Of a stretch of 64,000 nt of DNA, positions 43,045-51,240 are shown piece after piece. This stretch comes from Dethiobacter alkaliphilus AHT 1 (lineage in GTDB: Bacteria; Bacillota; Dethiobacteria; Dethiobacterales; Dethiobacteraceae), in contig NZ_ACJM01000005.1 of NCBI RefSeq assembly GCF_000174415.1, positions 1-64,000 of the forward strand, read 5' to 3'. A program made the translations under genes and the position numbers. The notes beneath the pieces are model-generated. The model had not been told where the DNA came from, searched no databases, and was given only the letters and a program-made list of their open reading frames with translations. Positions within the stretch are counted from its first letter, which is position 1. Every line of letters begins with the position of its first letter.

Positions 43045-44907
43045 ATGACTGAGAAAGATACTATCCAGGATAAACTGGCGCGGCTGCCGCGCCGCCCCGG
43101 TGTCTATCTGATGAAAGATCAGCGGGGCAAGATTATTTACGTTGGCAAGGCGGTGGATCTGAGACAGCGGGTCCGCTCCTATTTTCAGTCTGCCCAGAAA
43201 CTCTCACCCAAGGTGCGGGCCCTGGTGGAGAAGATTGCCGACCTGGACTACACGGTGACGGACACCGAAGTGGAAGCGCTGATTCTGGAGAGCAATCTGA
43301 TTAAAGAGTACAAGCCCCGTTACAATATCGATTTAAAAGATGATAAACATTACCCCTATCTCCGTGTTACGGTGCAGGAGCCATTCCCCCGCATCCATGT
43401 GGCCCGGCGGGTGGAAAAGGACGGTGCCCGTTATTTCGGCCCCTATACCAACGCCGGGGCGGTACGGGAGACAATCCGTCTCATCAGGCGGTTGTTTCCG
43501 CTGCGGCACTGCCGCGGGCCGGTGGATCCGGCCAAGTCCGGGCGCCCCTGCCTGAACCGCCATATCGACCGCTGTTTGGCTCCCTGTGACGGAGAAGTGG
43601 GTGAAGAAGAGTACCGCAAGCTGGTGGATGAAGTGCTGCTGTTTCTGGAGGGAAAGCAGGACCGGCTGCTGCATGAACTTGCAGCCCGGATGGAAGAGGC
43701 GGCACAAAACCTGGAATTTGAGAAGGCTGCCCGGCTGCGCGACCAGTACCAGGCGGTGGAGGCTATCCGGGAGAAACAAAAAATCGCCCTCACAGAAGGG
43801 GGCGACCGCGATATTATTGCGCTGGCCGCCGGGGAAGATCTGGGCTGCGCCCAGCTTTTTGCGGTGCGGGGCGGTAAGCTGACCGGCAGGGAGCATTTTT
43901 TGCTGACTAATCCCACCGGTGAGGATGAGGCGGAAATGTTGGCCGCTTTTTTGCGCCGCTATTACACCCATGCCGGGGAGATTCCGCCGGAAATTCTTCT
44001 TTCCGGGGAGATACCCGATGCAGCTCTGTTGGAGGAGTGGCTGCGGGGTAAAAGAGGCGGACGGGTCCGTATCCATGTGCCGCAGCGCGGAGCAAAAAAA
44101 GATCTGGCGCGTATGGCGCTGGACAATGCTGCCATGTTTTTGGAGCAGGAAGTGCTGCGTCAGCGAGCCAGGGATCCCCAGGCAGCGCTGCGTGCCCTGA
44201 CCGAAGCACTGTCTCTGGAAGAGCCTCCCTGCCGCATTGAAGGGTATGATATTTCCCATCTGCACGGAGAGGGTACGGTGGCGGCCATGGTAGTCTTTGA
44301 AAACGGAGTGGCAAAGCCGTCTGATTACCGGCGGTTTCGCGTCCGTAGCGTAGATAAGCCCGATGATTATGCATCCATGCGGGAAACACTCTCCCGGCGT
44401 TTTGCCCGTCTGGCGGCACTGCGGGATGCCGGTGAGCCCCCGGAGAACATGGAAGATCCGTTTTTGTTGGTGCCGGATTTGATTCTCATTGATGGCGGCA
44501 TCGGACAGCTTAATGCGGCCCGGCAAGCCATGGAGGAGGCCGGCTATAACGATGTGCCCATGATCTCTTTGGCCAAGGAAGAAGAACTGGTTTTTGTCAC
44601 CGGCCGCCGTGAGCCGCTGCGCCTGCCACGCAATAGTGCTGCGCTGCAGCTTCTGCAGCGGGTGCGGGATGAGGCTCACCGCTTTGTCATCACCTATCAG
44701 CGCAAACGCCGGCCAGGGGTCCGGGGATCGCTTTTGCTGGATGTGCCGGGGATTGGTGAGGCACGCAGAAAAGCTCTGCTAAAACATTTTGGCAGTATTG
44801 CCGAAATGCGCAGAGCTTCCGTTGAACAGTTGGCTGAGGTGGAGGGCATGAATGAAGCTGTTGCCGCCACCCTGTATGAGTATCTCCGTGAAGAGGACCG
44901 GACTTAA
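43045..44907 (+). CDS. uvrC: Excinuclease ABC subunit C
   Basis: 620-residue UvrC, the dual-incision nuclease of excision repair. The N-terminal GIY-YIG domain begins PRRPGVYLMKDQRGKIIYVG and makes the 3' cut. The UVR domain (EEAAQNLEFEKAARLRDQY) follows, then an RNase H-like domain (PCRIEGYDISHLHGEGTVAA, DLILIDGGIGQLNAA) for the 5' cut, and a C-terminal helix-hairpin-helix (VPGIGEARRKALLKHFGS). Complete and last in uvrBAC. Its 3' end overlaps the convergent HExxH gene by four bases with no visible terminator between them. Confidence 0.97.
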   Translation: MTEKDTIQDKLARLPRRPGVYLMKDQRGKIIYVGKAVDLRQRVRSYFQSAQKLSPKVRALVEKIADLDYTVTDTEVEALILESNLIKEYKPRYNIDLKDDKHYPYLRVTVQEPFPRIHVARRVEKDGARYFGPYTNAGAVRETIRLIRRLFPLRHCRGPVDPAKSGRPCLNRHIDRCLAPCDGEVGEEEYRKLVDEVLLFLEGKQDRLLHELAARMEEAAQNLEFEKAARLRDQYQAVEAIREKQKIALTEGGDRDIIALAAGEDLGCAQLFAVRGGKLTGREHFLLTNPTGEDEAEMLAAFLRRYYTHAGEIPPEILLSGEIPDAALLEEWLRGKRGGRVRIHVPQRGAKKDLARMALDNAAMFLEQEVLRQRARDPQAALRALTEALSLEEPPCRIEGYDISHLHGEGTVAAMVVFENGVAKPSDYRRFRVRSVDKPDDYASMRETLSRRFARLAALRDAGEPPENMEDPFLLVPDLILIDGGIGQLNAARQAMEEAGYNDVPMISLAKEEELVFVTGRREPLRLPRNSAALQLLQRVRDEAHRFVITYQRKRRPGVRGSLLLDVPGIGEARRKALLKHFGSIAEMRRASVEQLAEVEGMNEAVAATLYEYLREEDRT

Positions 44908-45617
44908 ACCGGGGTGAGATGTTTTCTGGCAAAACCATTGGCAAACTGTTCCGCCATTTGCCGCCGGCTGGCGTTATCTGGCTGCAGTTTGTTGTTTTGT
45001 TTGCCGGCATAAACCACGTGACCCAGTTCATGCAGCAGGCAGTGCAGTTGCCGCTGGGGGGTAAAATCGGTGGCCCCGCAGACAATGGAGTGTGAAGGGT
45101 AGAGATAATAGGCTGGATCCGGCATTTCATAATCCAGGCAGTAGATATGCAGGGGATGCTCACCCAACAGCATTTTGCTGCTTAAGCCCTGTCTCTCCAT
45201 TATTTTTAAGGCGCGGATCACTATTTCCTCAGGAGGCGCTTTTTTTTCCAGGCATAAATGAAAGCCGGCAAAAAAGAAATATTCATGAGCCAGGCGTACA
45301 CAGGTCTGCTGAAAAACCCTGTCCAGATCATGCAGTAAGCATTGTCGTGCAGGCAGTACCGATAGTAGCTGACGAATCACAAACAGCCGGGCGCCTTCCC
45401 GTCCTGCGGCAAAAAAAACGGGCTTCTTGGCCGACGGGGCAGTATTCATTAATTCCTGCCATACGCCGCGCAGCTCTTCCCGTTCCAGCGCCAGTAACTC
45501 CAGGCCATATTCGCTGTCGGTGGCTCCTTCCTGCAGTGTTTCCAGGATATCAAGCACATAATCTGCGGCCCATTGTACCGGCTCCGCAGTAAAAATTGTT
45601 TTGCTTCCTGTTAACAT
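44904..45617 (-). CDS. HExxH zinc-peptidase-like protein, unknown
   Basis: 237-residue protein with HELGH at residues 196-200 and a candidate third ligand Glu at about 223 (MAEQFANGFA), the pattern of ImmA/IrrE-type and related gluzincin peptidases. The long N-terminal region is mostly helical (VQWAADYVLDILETLQEG, LPARQCLLHDLDRVFQQ) and I recognise no family in it. No signal peptide is present. GGGAGGGTC precedes the ATG at 45617 on the minus strand. No XRE-type repressor is adjacent, which argues against a mobile-element ImmA role. Confidence 0.7.
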   Translation of the reverse strand: MLTGSKTIFTAEPVQWAADYVLDILETLQEGATDSEYGLELLALEREELRGVWQELMNTAPSAKKPVFFAAGREGARLFVIRQLLSVLPARQCLLHDLDRVFQQTCVRLAHEYFFFAGFHLCLEKKAPPEEIVIRALKIMERQGLSSKMLLGEHPLHIYCLDYEMPDPAYYLYPSHSIVCGATDFTPQRQLHCLLHELGHVVYAGKQNNKLQPDNASRRQMAEQFANGFARKHLTPV

Positions 45618-45802
45618 ATTGACCCTCCCAAAAAGCTTGCATTCTCTTCTTAGTATTCAGGTTCGGGCCCAAAATATGTCCGTAATAATCGGCAAATCAG
45701 GGTTTATCCGGTAATGTTTAGCAATTAAAAGGGATTTTGCTTGTTGTGTCGAATTGAAGTATTGTTACAAAGCACGCTTATTACATAACCGAGGTGAGAA
45801 AT
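45618..45802. other. Divergent intergenic region
   Basis: 185 bases between the divergent HExxH and YvlD-like genes. It must carry both promoters, but none stands out. A single TGTCGAA (near 45748), the Spo0A-box heptamer, is present; one such match is weak evidence. Confidence 0.35.
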
Positions 45803-46147
45803 GTGCGGGGTTTTATTTGGCGTTGGATTCTCAATGCGATTGCGCTTTATTTAACAGCGCAGATTATAACCGGAATTACGCTGGACGGTTTTGCCGCAGT
45901 TGTGGTGGCTGCATTGGTCTGGGGCTTTGTCAATTCGGTAATACGCCCGGTGGTGAATTTGATTGCCCTGCCCATCACCATATTGACCGTGGGGCTCTTT
46001 ACTTTGGTTATTAACGGCTTTTTGTTGTGGCTTGTTGCCGAAGCGGTGACCGGATTCTATGTGGACGGGATTTTGATGGGCATTGCCGGTGCGCTGCTGC
46101 TATCTATCATCAGTAGTGTGCTCAGTGCAGTTTTTGATGAAAAGTAG
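45803..46147 (+). CDS. YvlD-like (phage holin family 4) membrane protein
   Basis: 114-residue protein with four hydrophobic segments, matching the Mycobacteriophage-holin / YvlD family. Typical pieces are TGITLDGFAAVVVAALVWGFVN, RPVVNLIALPITILTVG and VDGILMGIAGALLLSIISS. Bacillus YvlD contributes to envelope-stress resistance; the name holin reflects domain similarity, not a lysis role here. The GTG at 45803 is six bases from GAGGTGA; a GTG at 45794 overlaps that site. Single gene, followed by a terminator. Confidence 0.85.
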   Translation: MRGFIWRWILNAIALYLTAQIITGITLDGFAAVVVAALVWGFVNSVIRPVVNLIALPITILTVGLFTLVINGFLLWLVAEAVTGFYVDGILMGIAGALLLSIISSVLSAVFDEK

Positions 46148-46169
46148 AGAACTGAATAGTCTGTTGATA

Positions 46170-46202
46170 TAAAAGAGGCACGCCGCCGGCGTGCCTTTTA
46201 CT
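46170..46202. terminator. Bidirectional terminator
   Basis: AAAAGAGGCACGCC pairs with GGCGTGCCTTTT (with a GA bulge). A/T tails on both sides serve the YvlD-like gene (plus) and the histidine kinase gene (minus). Confidence 0.85.
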
Positions 46203-46222
46203 TCTTACTTTAAGATGTTTCA

Positions 46223-47623
46223 TTAGTTGTACGGAATCTGCAGCCTGGTTAAAGTGCCGTTTTGTTTGCTGCTTTGTATTTCAATGTCGGCGCCGATTTG
46301 TTCGGATCTGTCCATGATATTTTGCAGACCACTGCGCCGCTGTTTGGCAGGCAAGCCGATGCCGTTATCGGAAACTTCCAGGATGAGATGTTGGGGATGA
46401 AAGACCAGGGAAACGGCTGCCTTGGTGGCTTTGCTGTGCCGGGCAATATTAGTCAAAAGCTCCTGAACGATAAAATAGATCTGCTCTTTATGTTGCGAAC
46501 TTAATTTTTCATTCCGGGAGTCATGAATGCGCACTTCCACCGGCAGTTTATGCTGGTCCTTGAACTCTTCCACCATGCCCAGAACAATTTCTTTAACGGA
46601 AAGCTCGCCAAATGTGGTAGACTGCATATCCATGATGTAGTGTCGTATTTCCGTATTGATTTCATCCAGGCGCTGATTGCCTTTGGCGATGATGTCGGCA
46701 GCTTTTGCCGGATTTACCGTGGTCAGGTGTTTGGCGGTGTCCATGGAGAGTCCCACCGCATAAATTCCCTGAAGAATTCCGTCATGCATATCGCGGCGAA
46801 TGCGCTGCCTTTCCCGCAAAATGGCATAACTCTGCTGGGTTTCGATTAGTTCCTGGCGATATTCATAATTAAAAATTGCCGTCAGGCGAATGACAAAATA
46901 AGAAATTACTGCAACAATTGTGGCCCGATAGACTGCCACCGGAAAACCGGTGAGACTAAACAGGTTTTGAATGTTGAGCCGGTTGGCGGGGAAAAACGGT
47001 GCCTGGGGCACAATCAAACCGGCAAAGACGGCATAAAGGGCAAACATTACCGCCGTCCAGCGCAGATGGCCAAACACGCTGGGCTGGCCCAGGGAGGCCA
47101 GATCATCCCGCTGCAGCCAGATGCCATAGGCGGCCAGAGCCGAACCGGGGAAGGCAAAAGCATAACGGGAAACAATGTCGGCCAGCAGATACCATTGATT
47201 AATGTCCGGCAACTGCATCAAATGCGGGTAGACAATAAGGCCGGTAAACCAGAGGAAACCTGCAATTTTGGGAATCCACAGGATTTGCTCCGGCAAATCC
47301 AGCGTATCCACACACAGCTTGACGCCGAAGTACAATAAAAAGACAAAGGAAAAACCAATTAGGTTTGCCTCAATCAGGTGCATGGCGGCAATAGCGGCGT
47401 CACTGCTGTACCTCTCCGCAATGGGAATAAAAACATGGCCCCATTCCGAGATGCCGTGAACGATGCCAAAGATGGCCAGATAATTAAAGGATCTGGACAG
47501 AATCAGCGAGCTTTTTTTCTCATTTTGCAGAGCAATGGCAAACCCCATCATAAAAAAAACCAGGCCATAAATAAAGTACACCAGCTTGATGTTTGCCTGA
47601 AAGAATAAATATATGGATTCCAT
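46223..47623 (-). CDS. Orphan sensor histidine kinase (HisKA_3 type)
   Basis: 466-residue kinase. The N-terminal 250 residues hold about seven hydrophobic helices forming a membrane sensor. The dimerisation/phosphoacceptor part has RQRIRRDMHDGILQGIYAVG with the His in DMHDG, as in NarX/DesK/LiaS kinases. The ATPase domain has the N box QELLTNIARHSKATKA and G box VSDNGIGLP. The first residues HISEWGHVF and the His/Trp-containing helices give no obvious ligand. No response regulator gene is adjacent on either side, so the partner lies elsewhere. It is a single gene on the minus strand. Confidence 0.88.
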   Translation of the reverse strand: MESIYLFFQANIKLVYFIYGLVFFMMGFAIALQNEKKSSLILSRSFNYLAIFGIVHGISEWGHVFIPIAERYSSDAAIAAMHLIEANLIGFSFVFLLYFGVKLCVDTLDLPEQILWIPKIAGFLWFTGLIVYPHLMQLPDINQWYLLADIVSRYAFAFPGSALAAYGIWLQRDDLASLGQPSVFGHLRWTAVMFALYAVFAGLIVPQAPFFPANRLNIQNLFSLTGFPVAVYRATIVAVISYFVIRLTAIFNYEYRQELIETQQSYAILRERQRIRRDMHDGILQGIYAVGLSMDTAKHLTTVNPAKAADIIAKGNQRLDEINTEIRHYIMDMQSTTFGELSVKEIVLGMVEEFKDQHKLPVEVRIHDSRNEKLSSQHKEQIYFIVQELLTNIARHSKATKAAVSLVFHPQHLILEVSDNGIGLPAKQRRSGLQNIMDRSEQIGADIEIQSSKQNGTLTRLQIPYN

Positions 47624-47724
47624 TTATGCCGACCCCTATAGTTGTATTTTTTTCAACAAAGTGTGCAACGCTTTCTGCTATATTCTAGCTTTTATAGTTA
47701 ATTCCTGCAGGAAAACTTTTGCTT
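47624..47724. other. Intergenic, upstream of histidine kinase
   Basis: AT-rich, probably holding the kinase promoter on the minus strand. TTCCTGCAGGAA (47702-47713) is a perfect 12-bp palindrome. A related but longer one, TCCTGC-A-GCAGGA, occurs upstream of gap at 56692-56704. Confidence 0.35.
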
Positions 47725-47823
47725 GCACTGGTAGAAATTATAACGCTTCGCAATTTGCGAAGTTGCTAAGGTAACCAGTATTGAAAGCACGCGTTGAGGG
47801 CACAGAATAAGCGTGACTTTCTT
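47725..47823 (+). repeat. Three-hairpin dispersed repeat, copy 3
   Basis: 99-nt element. Stem 1 CACTGGT / ACCAGTAT, stem 2 CTTCGCA / TGCGAAG then TTGCTAAGG, stem 3 CACGC / GCGTG with loop start GTTGAGGGCAC, ending CTTTCTT and a long T run. The stem 3 bases differ from copy 1 on both arms while pairing is kept. It lies between the kinase and the HAD phosphatase gene. Confidence 0.85.
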
Positions 47824-47928
47824 ATTTTTTTTACAGAGCAACTGGAAAAAACATGGGGATGCGTGATATGATAATAAAGCTGACAGTCTTTATGCCTGAG
47901 AGCTTCTGTTGGCAATGAGGTGATGTGG

Positions 47929-48750
47929 TTGACATTTAAACTATTGGCTTTGGATCTGGACGATACCTTACTGGGCGATGACTTTTTAATCTCGCCCCAG
48001 AACCGGCACGCCATACGCCAGGCAGCAAAACATGGTGTCCTGGTGACGCTGGCTACGGGGAGAATGTTTCGTTCGGCGGTGCCTTTTGCCCGGGAATTGC
48101 AGATTGACCTGCCCCTGATAACCTATCACGGTGCTTTAATTCGCACTGCCGGAGGAGAAGATACCCTTTATCACCGGCCGGTACCGCTTAATCTGGCGCA
48201 GGAAATGGCGGAGCTGGCGGCAGAAGAGAATCTGCATCTTAATGCCTATATTAACGATGAACTGTTTGTGGCCCAGGAAAATGAGCTGTCCCGCTATTAT
48301 CAGAACCTGGCCAAGGTGAAGGTGACGGCGGTCGGCGATTTGGCTGAGTTTCTACATACACCACCCACCAAGCTCACCATTATAAACCGGGACGGCTGGC
48401 TGGACGGCATAAAAGACAGGATTCTGGAGCAGTATGGAGATGAGTTGTCCATTACCATTTCCCGGCCGCATTTTCTGGAGATTACCGACCGTTTGGCCAC
48501 CAAAGGCCAGGCGCTACGGTTTTTGGCGGAAAAACATAATATCCCGCAGGCTGAAGTGGCGGCGGTGGGAGACAGTTTTAATGATCTGGATATGATAATT
48601 TATGCCGGCATGGGCGTGGCGGTGGCAAACGCCCGCGAAGAAGTAAAAGCGGTGGCCGATATTATCACCTCCGCCAATACGGAGCATGGAGTGGCAGATT
48701 TTATATATAAGTATCTTTTCGACGGTGAGGAAGGTGGTCGCCATGGATGA
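47929..48750 (+). CDS. Cof-type HAD phosphatase
   Basis: About 273 residues. HAD superfamily, Cof/YwpJ subgroup. Motif I is LDLDDTLLGDD (nucleophile Asp followed by Asp), motif II TLATGR, motif III Lys in TKGQALRFLAEKH, motif IV AVGDSFNDLDMI. Such enzymes dephosphorylate sugar phosphates, FMN or pyridoxal phosphate with broad specificity. GAGGTG (47917-47922) best fits the TTG at 47929; ATG 47923 or GTG 47920 would add two or three residues. It overlaps the next gene by eight bases. Confidence 0.88.
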   Translation: MTFKLLALDLDDTLLGDDFLISPQNRHAIRQAAKHGVLVTLATGRMFRSAVPFARELQIDLPLITYHGALIRTAGGEDTLYHRPVPLNLAQEMAELAAEENLHLNAYINDELFVAQENELSRYYQNLAKVKVTAVGDLAEFLHTPPTKLTIINRDGWLDGIKDRILEQYGDELSITISRPHFLEITDRLATKGQALRFLAEKHNIPQAEVAAVGDSFNDLDMIIYAGMGVAVANAREEVKAVADIITSANTEHGVADFIYKYLFDGEEGGRHG

Positions 48751-49753
48751 AAAACAAATCAGGGACCGGGCCCGGGAAAAAATGCAGGGATACTGCCGCG
48801 TGTGTCCGCAATGCAACGGTAAAGCCTGCGCCGGTGAAGTTCCCGGCATGGGCGGCCTGCTTACCGGTTCTGCCTTCATAAACAATATCGAATCGTTGGC
48901 AATGTATCACATCAATTTGCGCACCATGCATCAGATTGATGAGCCGGACACCACACTTAAAATGTTCAATCATACCTTTTCCAGTCCCATCTTTGTGGCA
49001 CCGCTGACCGGAGCGTCTTATAATATGGGTGGGGCACTGACGGAAGCGGAGTTTGTCTCCTGTTTGACTGAGGGAGCAAAGGAGGCCGGTTCACTGGCCT
49101 TTACCGGCGACGGTGCAGAAGATGAAATTTACACCGCAGGGCTGGATGCCCTCCGGTCAACGGGATTGGGGATTCCCATTATCAAGCCCCGCTCCATGGA
49201 TTCCATTAAGGAGCGGATTGGTCAGGCCGAAGCAGCCGGTGCGGTGGCGGTGGGTATTGATATCGACGGCGCCGGCCTGGTGACCATGGCCATGAAAGGC
49301 CATCCGGTGGGGCCCAAGACTTTTTATCAATTGCGTGAACTAAAGAGCTTTACCAAGCTCCCCTTGATTCTAAAAGGTATTATGACTGTTCAGGAAGCTG
49401 AAATGGCGGTGGAAATGGGTGCGGAAGCCATTGTTGTTTCCAACCACGGAGGCCGGGTCCTGGACGGTACCCCCGGCGTGGCCGATGTGCTGCCGGAAAT
49501 AGTGGAGCGGGTGAAAGGTGAAATTTTCGTTTTTGCCGATGGTGGTGTGCGCAACGGCATTGATGCCCTGAAAATGCTTGCCCTGGGAGCCAATGCGGTG
49601 CTGGTGGGACGCCCGTCGATTTGGTCTGCTTTTGGCGGCGGAGCGGAAGGTGTGGGGCAAATGCTGGAGAAAATGACAGCACAGCTGCGCCACGGCATGC
49701 TGATGACCGGATGTGTCAACCTTAAAGCAATTGACTATCATGTTATATACTGA
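48743..49753 (+). CDS. FMN-dependent alpha-hydroxy-acid oxidase/dehydrogenase family
   Basis: 336-residue TIM-barrel flavoprotein of the LldD family. FMN and substrate motifs are visible: FTGDGAEDE, IIKPRSMDS, LILKGIMTVQEAEMA, the catalytic His in VSNHGGRVLDGTPG, and FADGGVRNGIDALKMLALGA with LVGRP. Family members oxidise L-lactate or similar 2-hydroxyacids. The N-terminus holds four close cysteines, C18, C21, C24 and C29, before a glycine-rich stretch, which is not part of the classical enzymes and could bind metal or an iron-sulphur cluster. The ATG at 48743 has GAGGAAGGTGG upstream. It is coupled to the HAD gene by overlap. Confidence 0.88.
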   Translation: MDEKQIRDRAREKMQGYCRVCPQCNGKACAGEVPGMGGLLTGSAFINNIESLAMYHINLRTMHQIDEPDTTLKMFNHTFSSPIFVAPLTGASYNMGGALTEAEFVSCLTEGAKEAGSLAFTGDGAEDEIYTAGLDALRSTGLGIPIIKPRSMDSIKERIGQAEAAGAVAVGIDIDGAGLVTMAMKGHPVGPKTFYQLRELKSFTKLPLILKGIMTVQEAEMAVEMGAEAIVVSNHGGRVLDGTPGVADVLPEIVERVKGEIFVFADGGVRNGIDALKMLALGANAVLVGRPSIWSAFGGGAEGVGQMLEKMTAQLRHGMLMTGCVNLKAIDYHVIY

Positions 49754-49771
49754 TGAGGTGTATTTTCTGTA

Positions 49772-50512
49772 ATGAAGATTCTTGCTGATTTGCATGTCCA
49801 TACATTGGCCAGCGGGCATGCGTACAGTACCATTGAAGAAACTGCCAAAGCGGCGGCGGCCAAAGGTTTGGAAATGATAGCCATCACTGATCACGGGCCG
49901 GCTATGCCCGGCGGCCCCCACCAGTACTATTTCGGCAACATGCGGGTTTTGCCGCCTGAGATTCATGGCGTGGAAATTTTGCGGGGTGCCGAGGTCAATA
50001 TTCTGGACGAGCAAGGTTCGTTGGATTTGAAGGAATACTATTTAAAGAGGCTCGATATAGTGCTGGCCGGGTTGCATAATGTCTGTATGGAGCCCCTTTG
50101 CCAAAAGAAGAACACCAAAGCTCTGGTAAATGCGCTGCAAAACCCCTATGTGGACATCATAGTCCATCCCGGCAATCCGGACTTCCCCATTGAGATGGAA
50201 AAGGTGGTCCAAACAGCAAAGCAGCAGAATAAAGCTCTGGAAATTAACAACAGTTCGTTTCTGGTCCGCAAGGGAAGCAGGAAGCCCTGCCGGGAAATTG
50301 CCCGCCTGGCCAGAGAATACGGTATTCTGGTATCTATAAGCAGTGACTCCCACTTCTCCGGAAATGTGGGTGAGCTGGACCTGGCGGTGGAAGTGGCACT
50401 GGATGCCGGGATTCCCGCTGAAAATATCCTGAACATAAACGGGGACCGTGTCCGCCGTTTTCTGGCCCGACGAGGCAAAAGACGGTTTGTTTCCCAAAGC
50501 GACGGAAAGTAG
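49772..50512 (+). CDS. PHP-domain phosphatase-like protein 1
   Basis: 246-residue PHP protein of the YcdX-like group, expected to be a trinuclear-metal phosphoesterase. Metal motifs are DLHVHTLASGHAYST, AITDHGP, the Glu of GAEVNI, GLHN, VHPGNPDF and SDSHFSGNVGEL. The substrate is unknown. Its start is 18 bases after the FMN-enzyme stop; GATGAGGTG serves as ribosome binding site. The Crp-type regulator begins right after its stop, and a second PHP gene follows that regulator. Confidence 0.88.
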   Translation: MKILADLHVHTLASGHAYSTIEETAKAAAAKGLEMIAITDHGPAMPGGPHQYYFGNMRVLPPEIHGVEILRGAEVNILDEQGSLDLKEYYLKRLDIVLAGLHNVCMEPLCQKKNTKALVNALQNPYVDIIVHPGNPDFPIEMEKVVQTAKQQNKALEINNSSFLVRKGSRKPCREIARLAREYGILVSISSDSHFSGNVGELDLAVEVALDAGIPAENILNINGDRVRRFLARRGKRRFVSQSDGK

Positions 50513-51202
50513 GTGGCGGCACTGAATAAGAATGTGGAATATCTGAAGAAGGTTCCTTTTTTCGAAGGTCTGAGCGAAGAGGACCTGGGAATGGTGGCCG
50601 CTGTAATGATTGAACGCTCATATGCCAAAGGCTCGGTTCTCTTTATGGAGGGAGAACAGGGGGAGGCATTATTTGTAATCCGGCAGGGGCGGGTGAAAAT
50701 CTCCAAGTCTACCGCCGACGGACGGGAACAGATTTTGCATATGCTAAAAGACGGTGACATCTTCGCCGAAGTGGTTCTCTTTGACCGCGGGCCATATCCG
50801 GCCACGGCGGAAGCGGTGGAAGACACACAGTGTTGGCTTTTGCGCAGTGCGGATATGGAAAAACTGATGCAGAGCCATCCGCTCTTGGCCATTAAATTGC
50901 TGCGCGTAATGAGCAAACGTTTACGCCAGGCGCAGCTTTTGGTGCGTGATTTAGCTCTGCACGATGCTTATGGCCGGATGGCTGGCCTGCTGCTGCGTTT
51001 TGCCAGGCGTGAGGGGAAGCAGACCAAAGACGGCATCGTGCTGGAGTTGGATCTTACCCGTCAGGAAATGGCCAGCATGATTGGGACCTCCCGCGAAACT
51101 GTGGCCCGTATTTTGAGCCGCTTTCAGAAAGACGGTGTTTTGACCCTTGATAAACAGCGGATTGTGCTGCTTGATGAAGAAAAACTCCGTGAATGGACTT
51201 AA
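50513..51202 (+). CDS. Crp/Fnr family transcriptional regulator
   Basis: 229-residue regulator. The N-terminal cyclic-nucleotide-binding-fold domain has FMEGEQGEALFVIRQGRVKI and LKDGDIFAEVVLFDRGPYPATAEA. The C-terminal winged helix-turn-helix has LTRQEMASMIGTSRETVARILSRF. The Fnr-type N-terminal cysteine cluster is absent, so oxygen sensing by an iron-sulphur cluster is unlikely; the effector is unknown. The GTG start follows the PHP1 stop immediately with only a weak upstream site, suggesting translation by reinitiation. Its place between two PHP genes suggests they may be linked functionally. Confidence 0.88.
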   Translation: MAALNKNVEYLKKVPFFEGLSEEDLGMVAAVMIERSYAKGSVLFMEGEQGEALFVIRQGRVKISKSTADGREQILHMLKDGDIFAEVVLFDRGPYPATAEAVEDTQCWLLRSADMEKLMQSHPLLAIKLLRVMSKRLRQAQLLVRDLALHDAYGRMAGLLLRFARREGKQTKDGIVLELDLTRQEMASMIGTSRETVARILSRFQKDGVLTLDKQRIVLLDEEKLREWT

Positions 51203-51240
51203 TTTGGGCACACTACCTATAAGGAGGTGCCTTTTTTGTT

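Noticed and set aside
43333-44679. A 448-codon open frame antisense to uvrC
   Set aside because: It has the same composition as other antisense shadows, no recognisable domain, and lies entirely within a conserved repair gene.
45803-46147. A prophage lysis gene, suggested by the holin-family domain
   Set aside because: No endolysin, phage structural gene or integrase is near, and the YvlD-type family is chromosomal in many bacteria.
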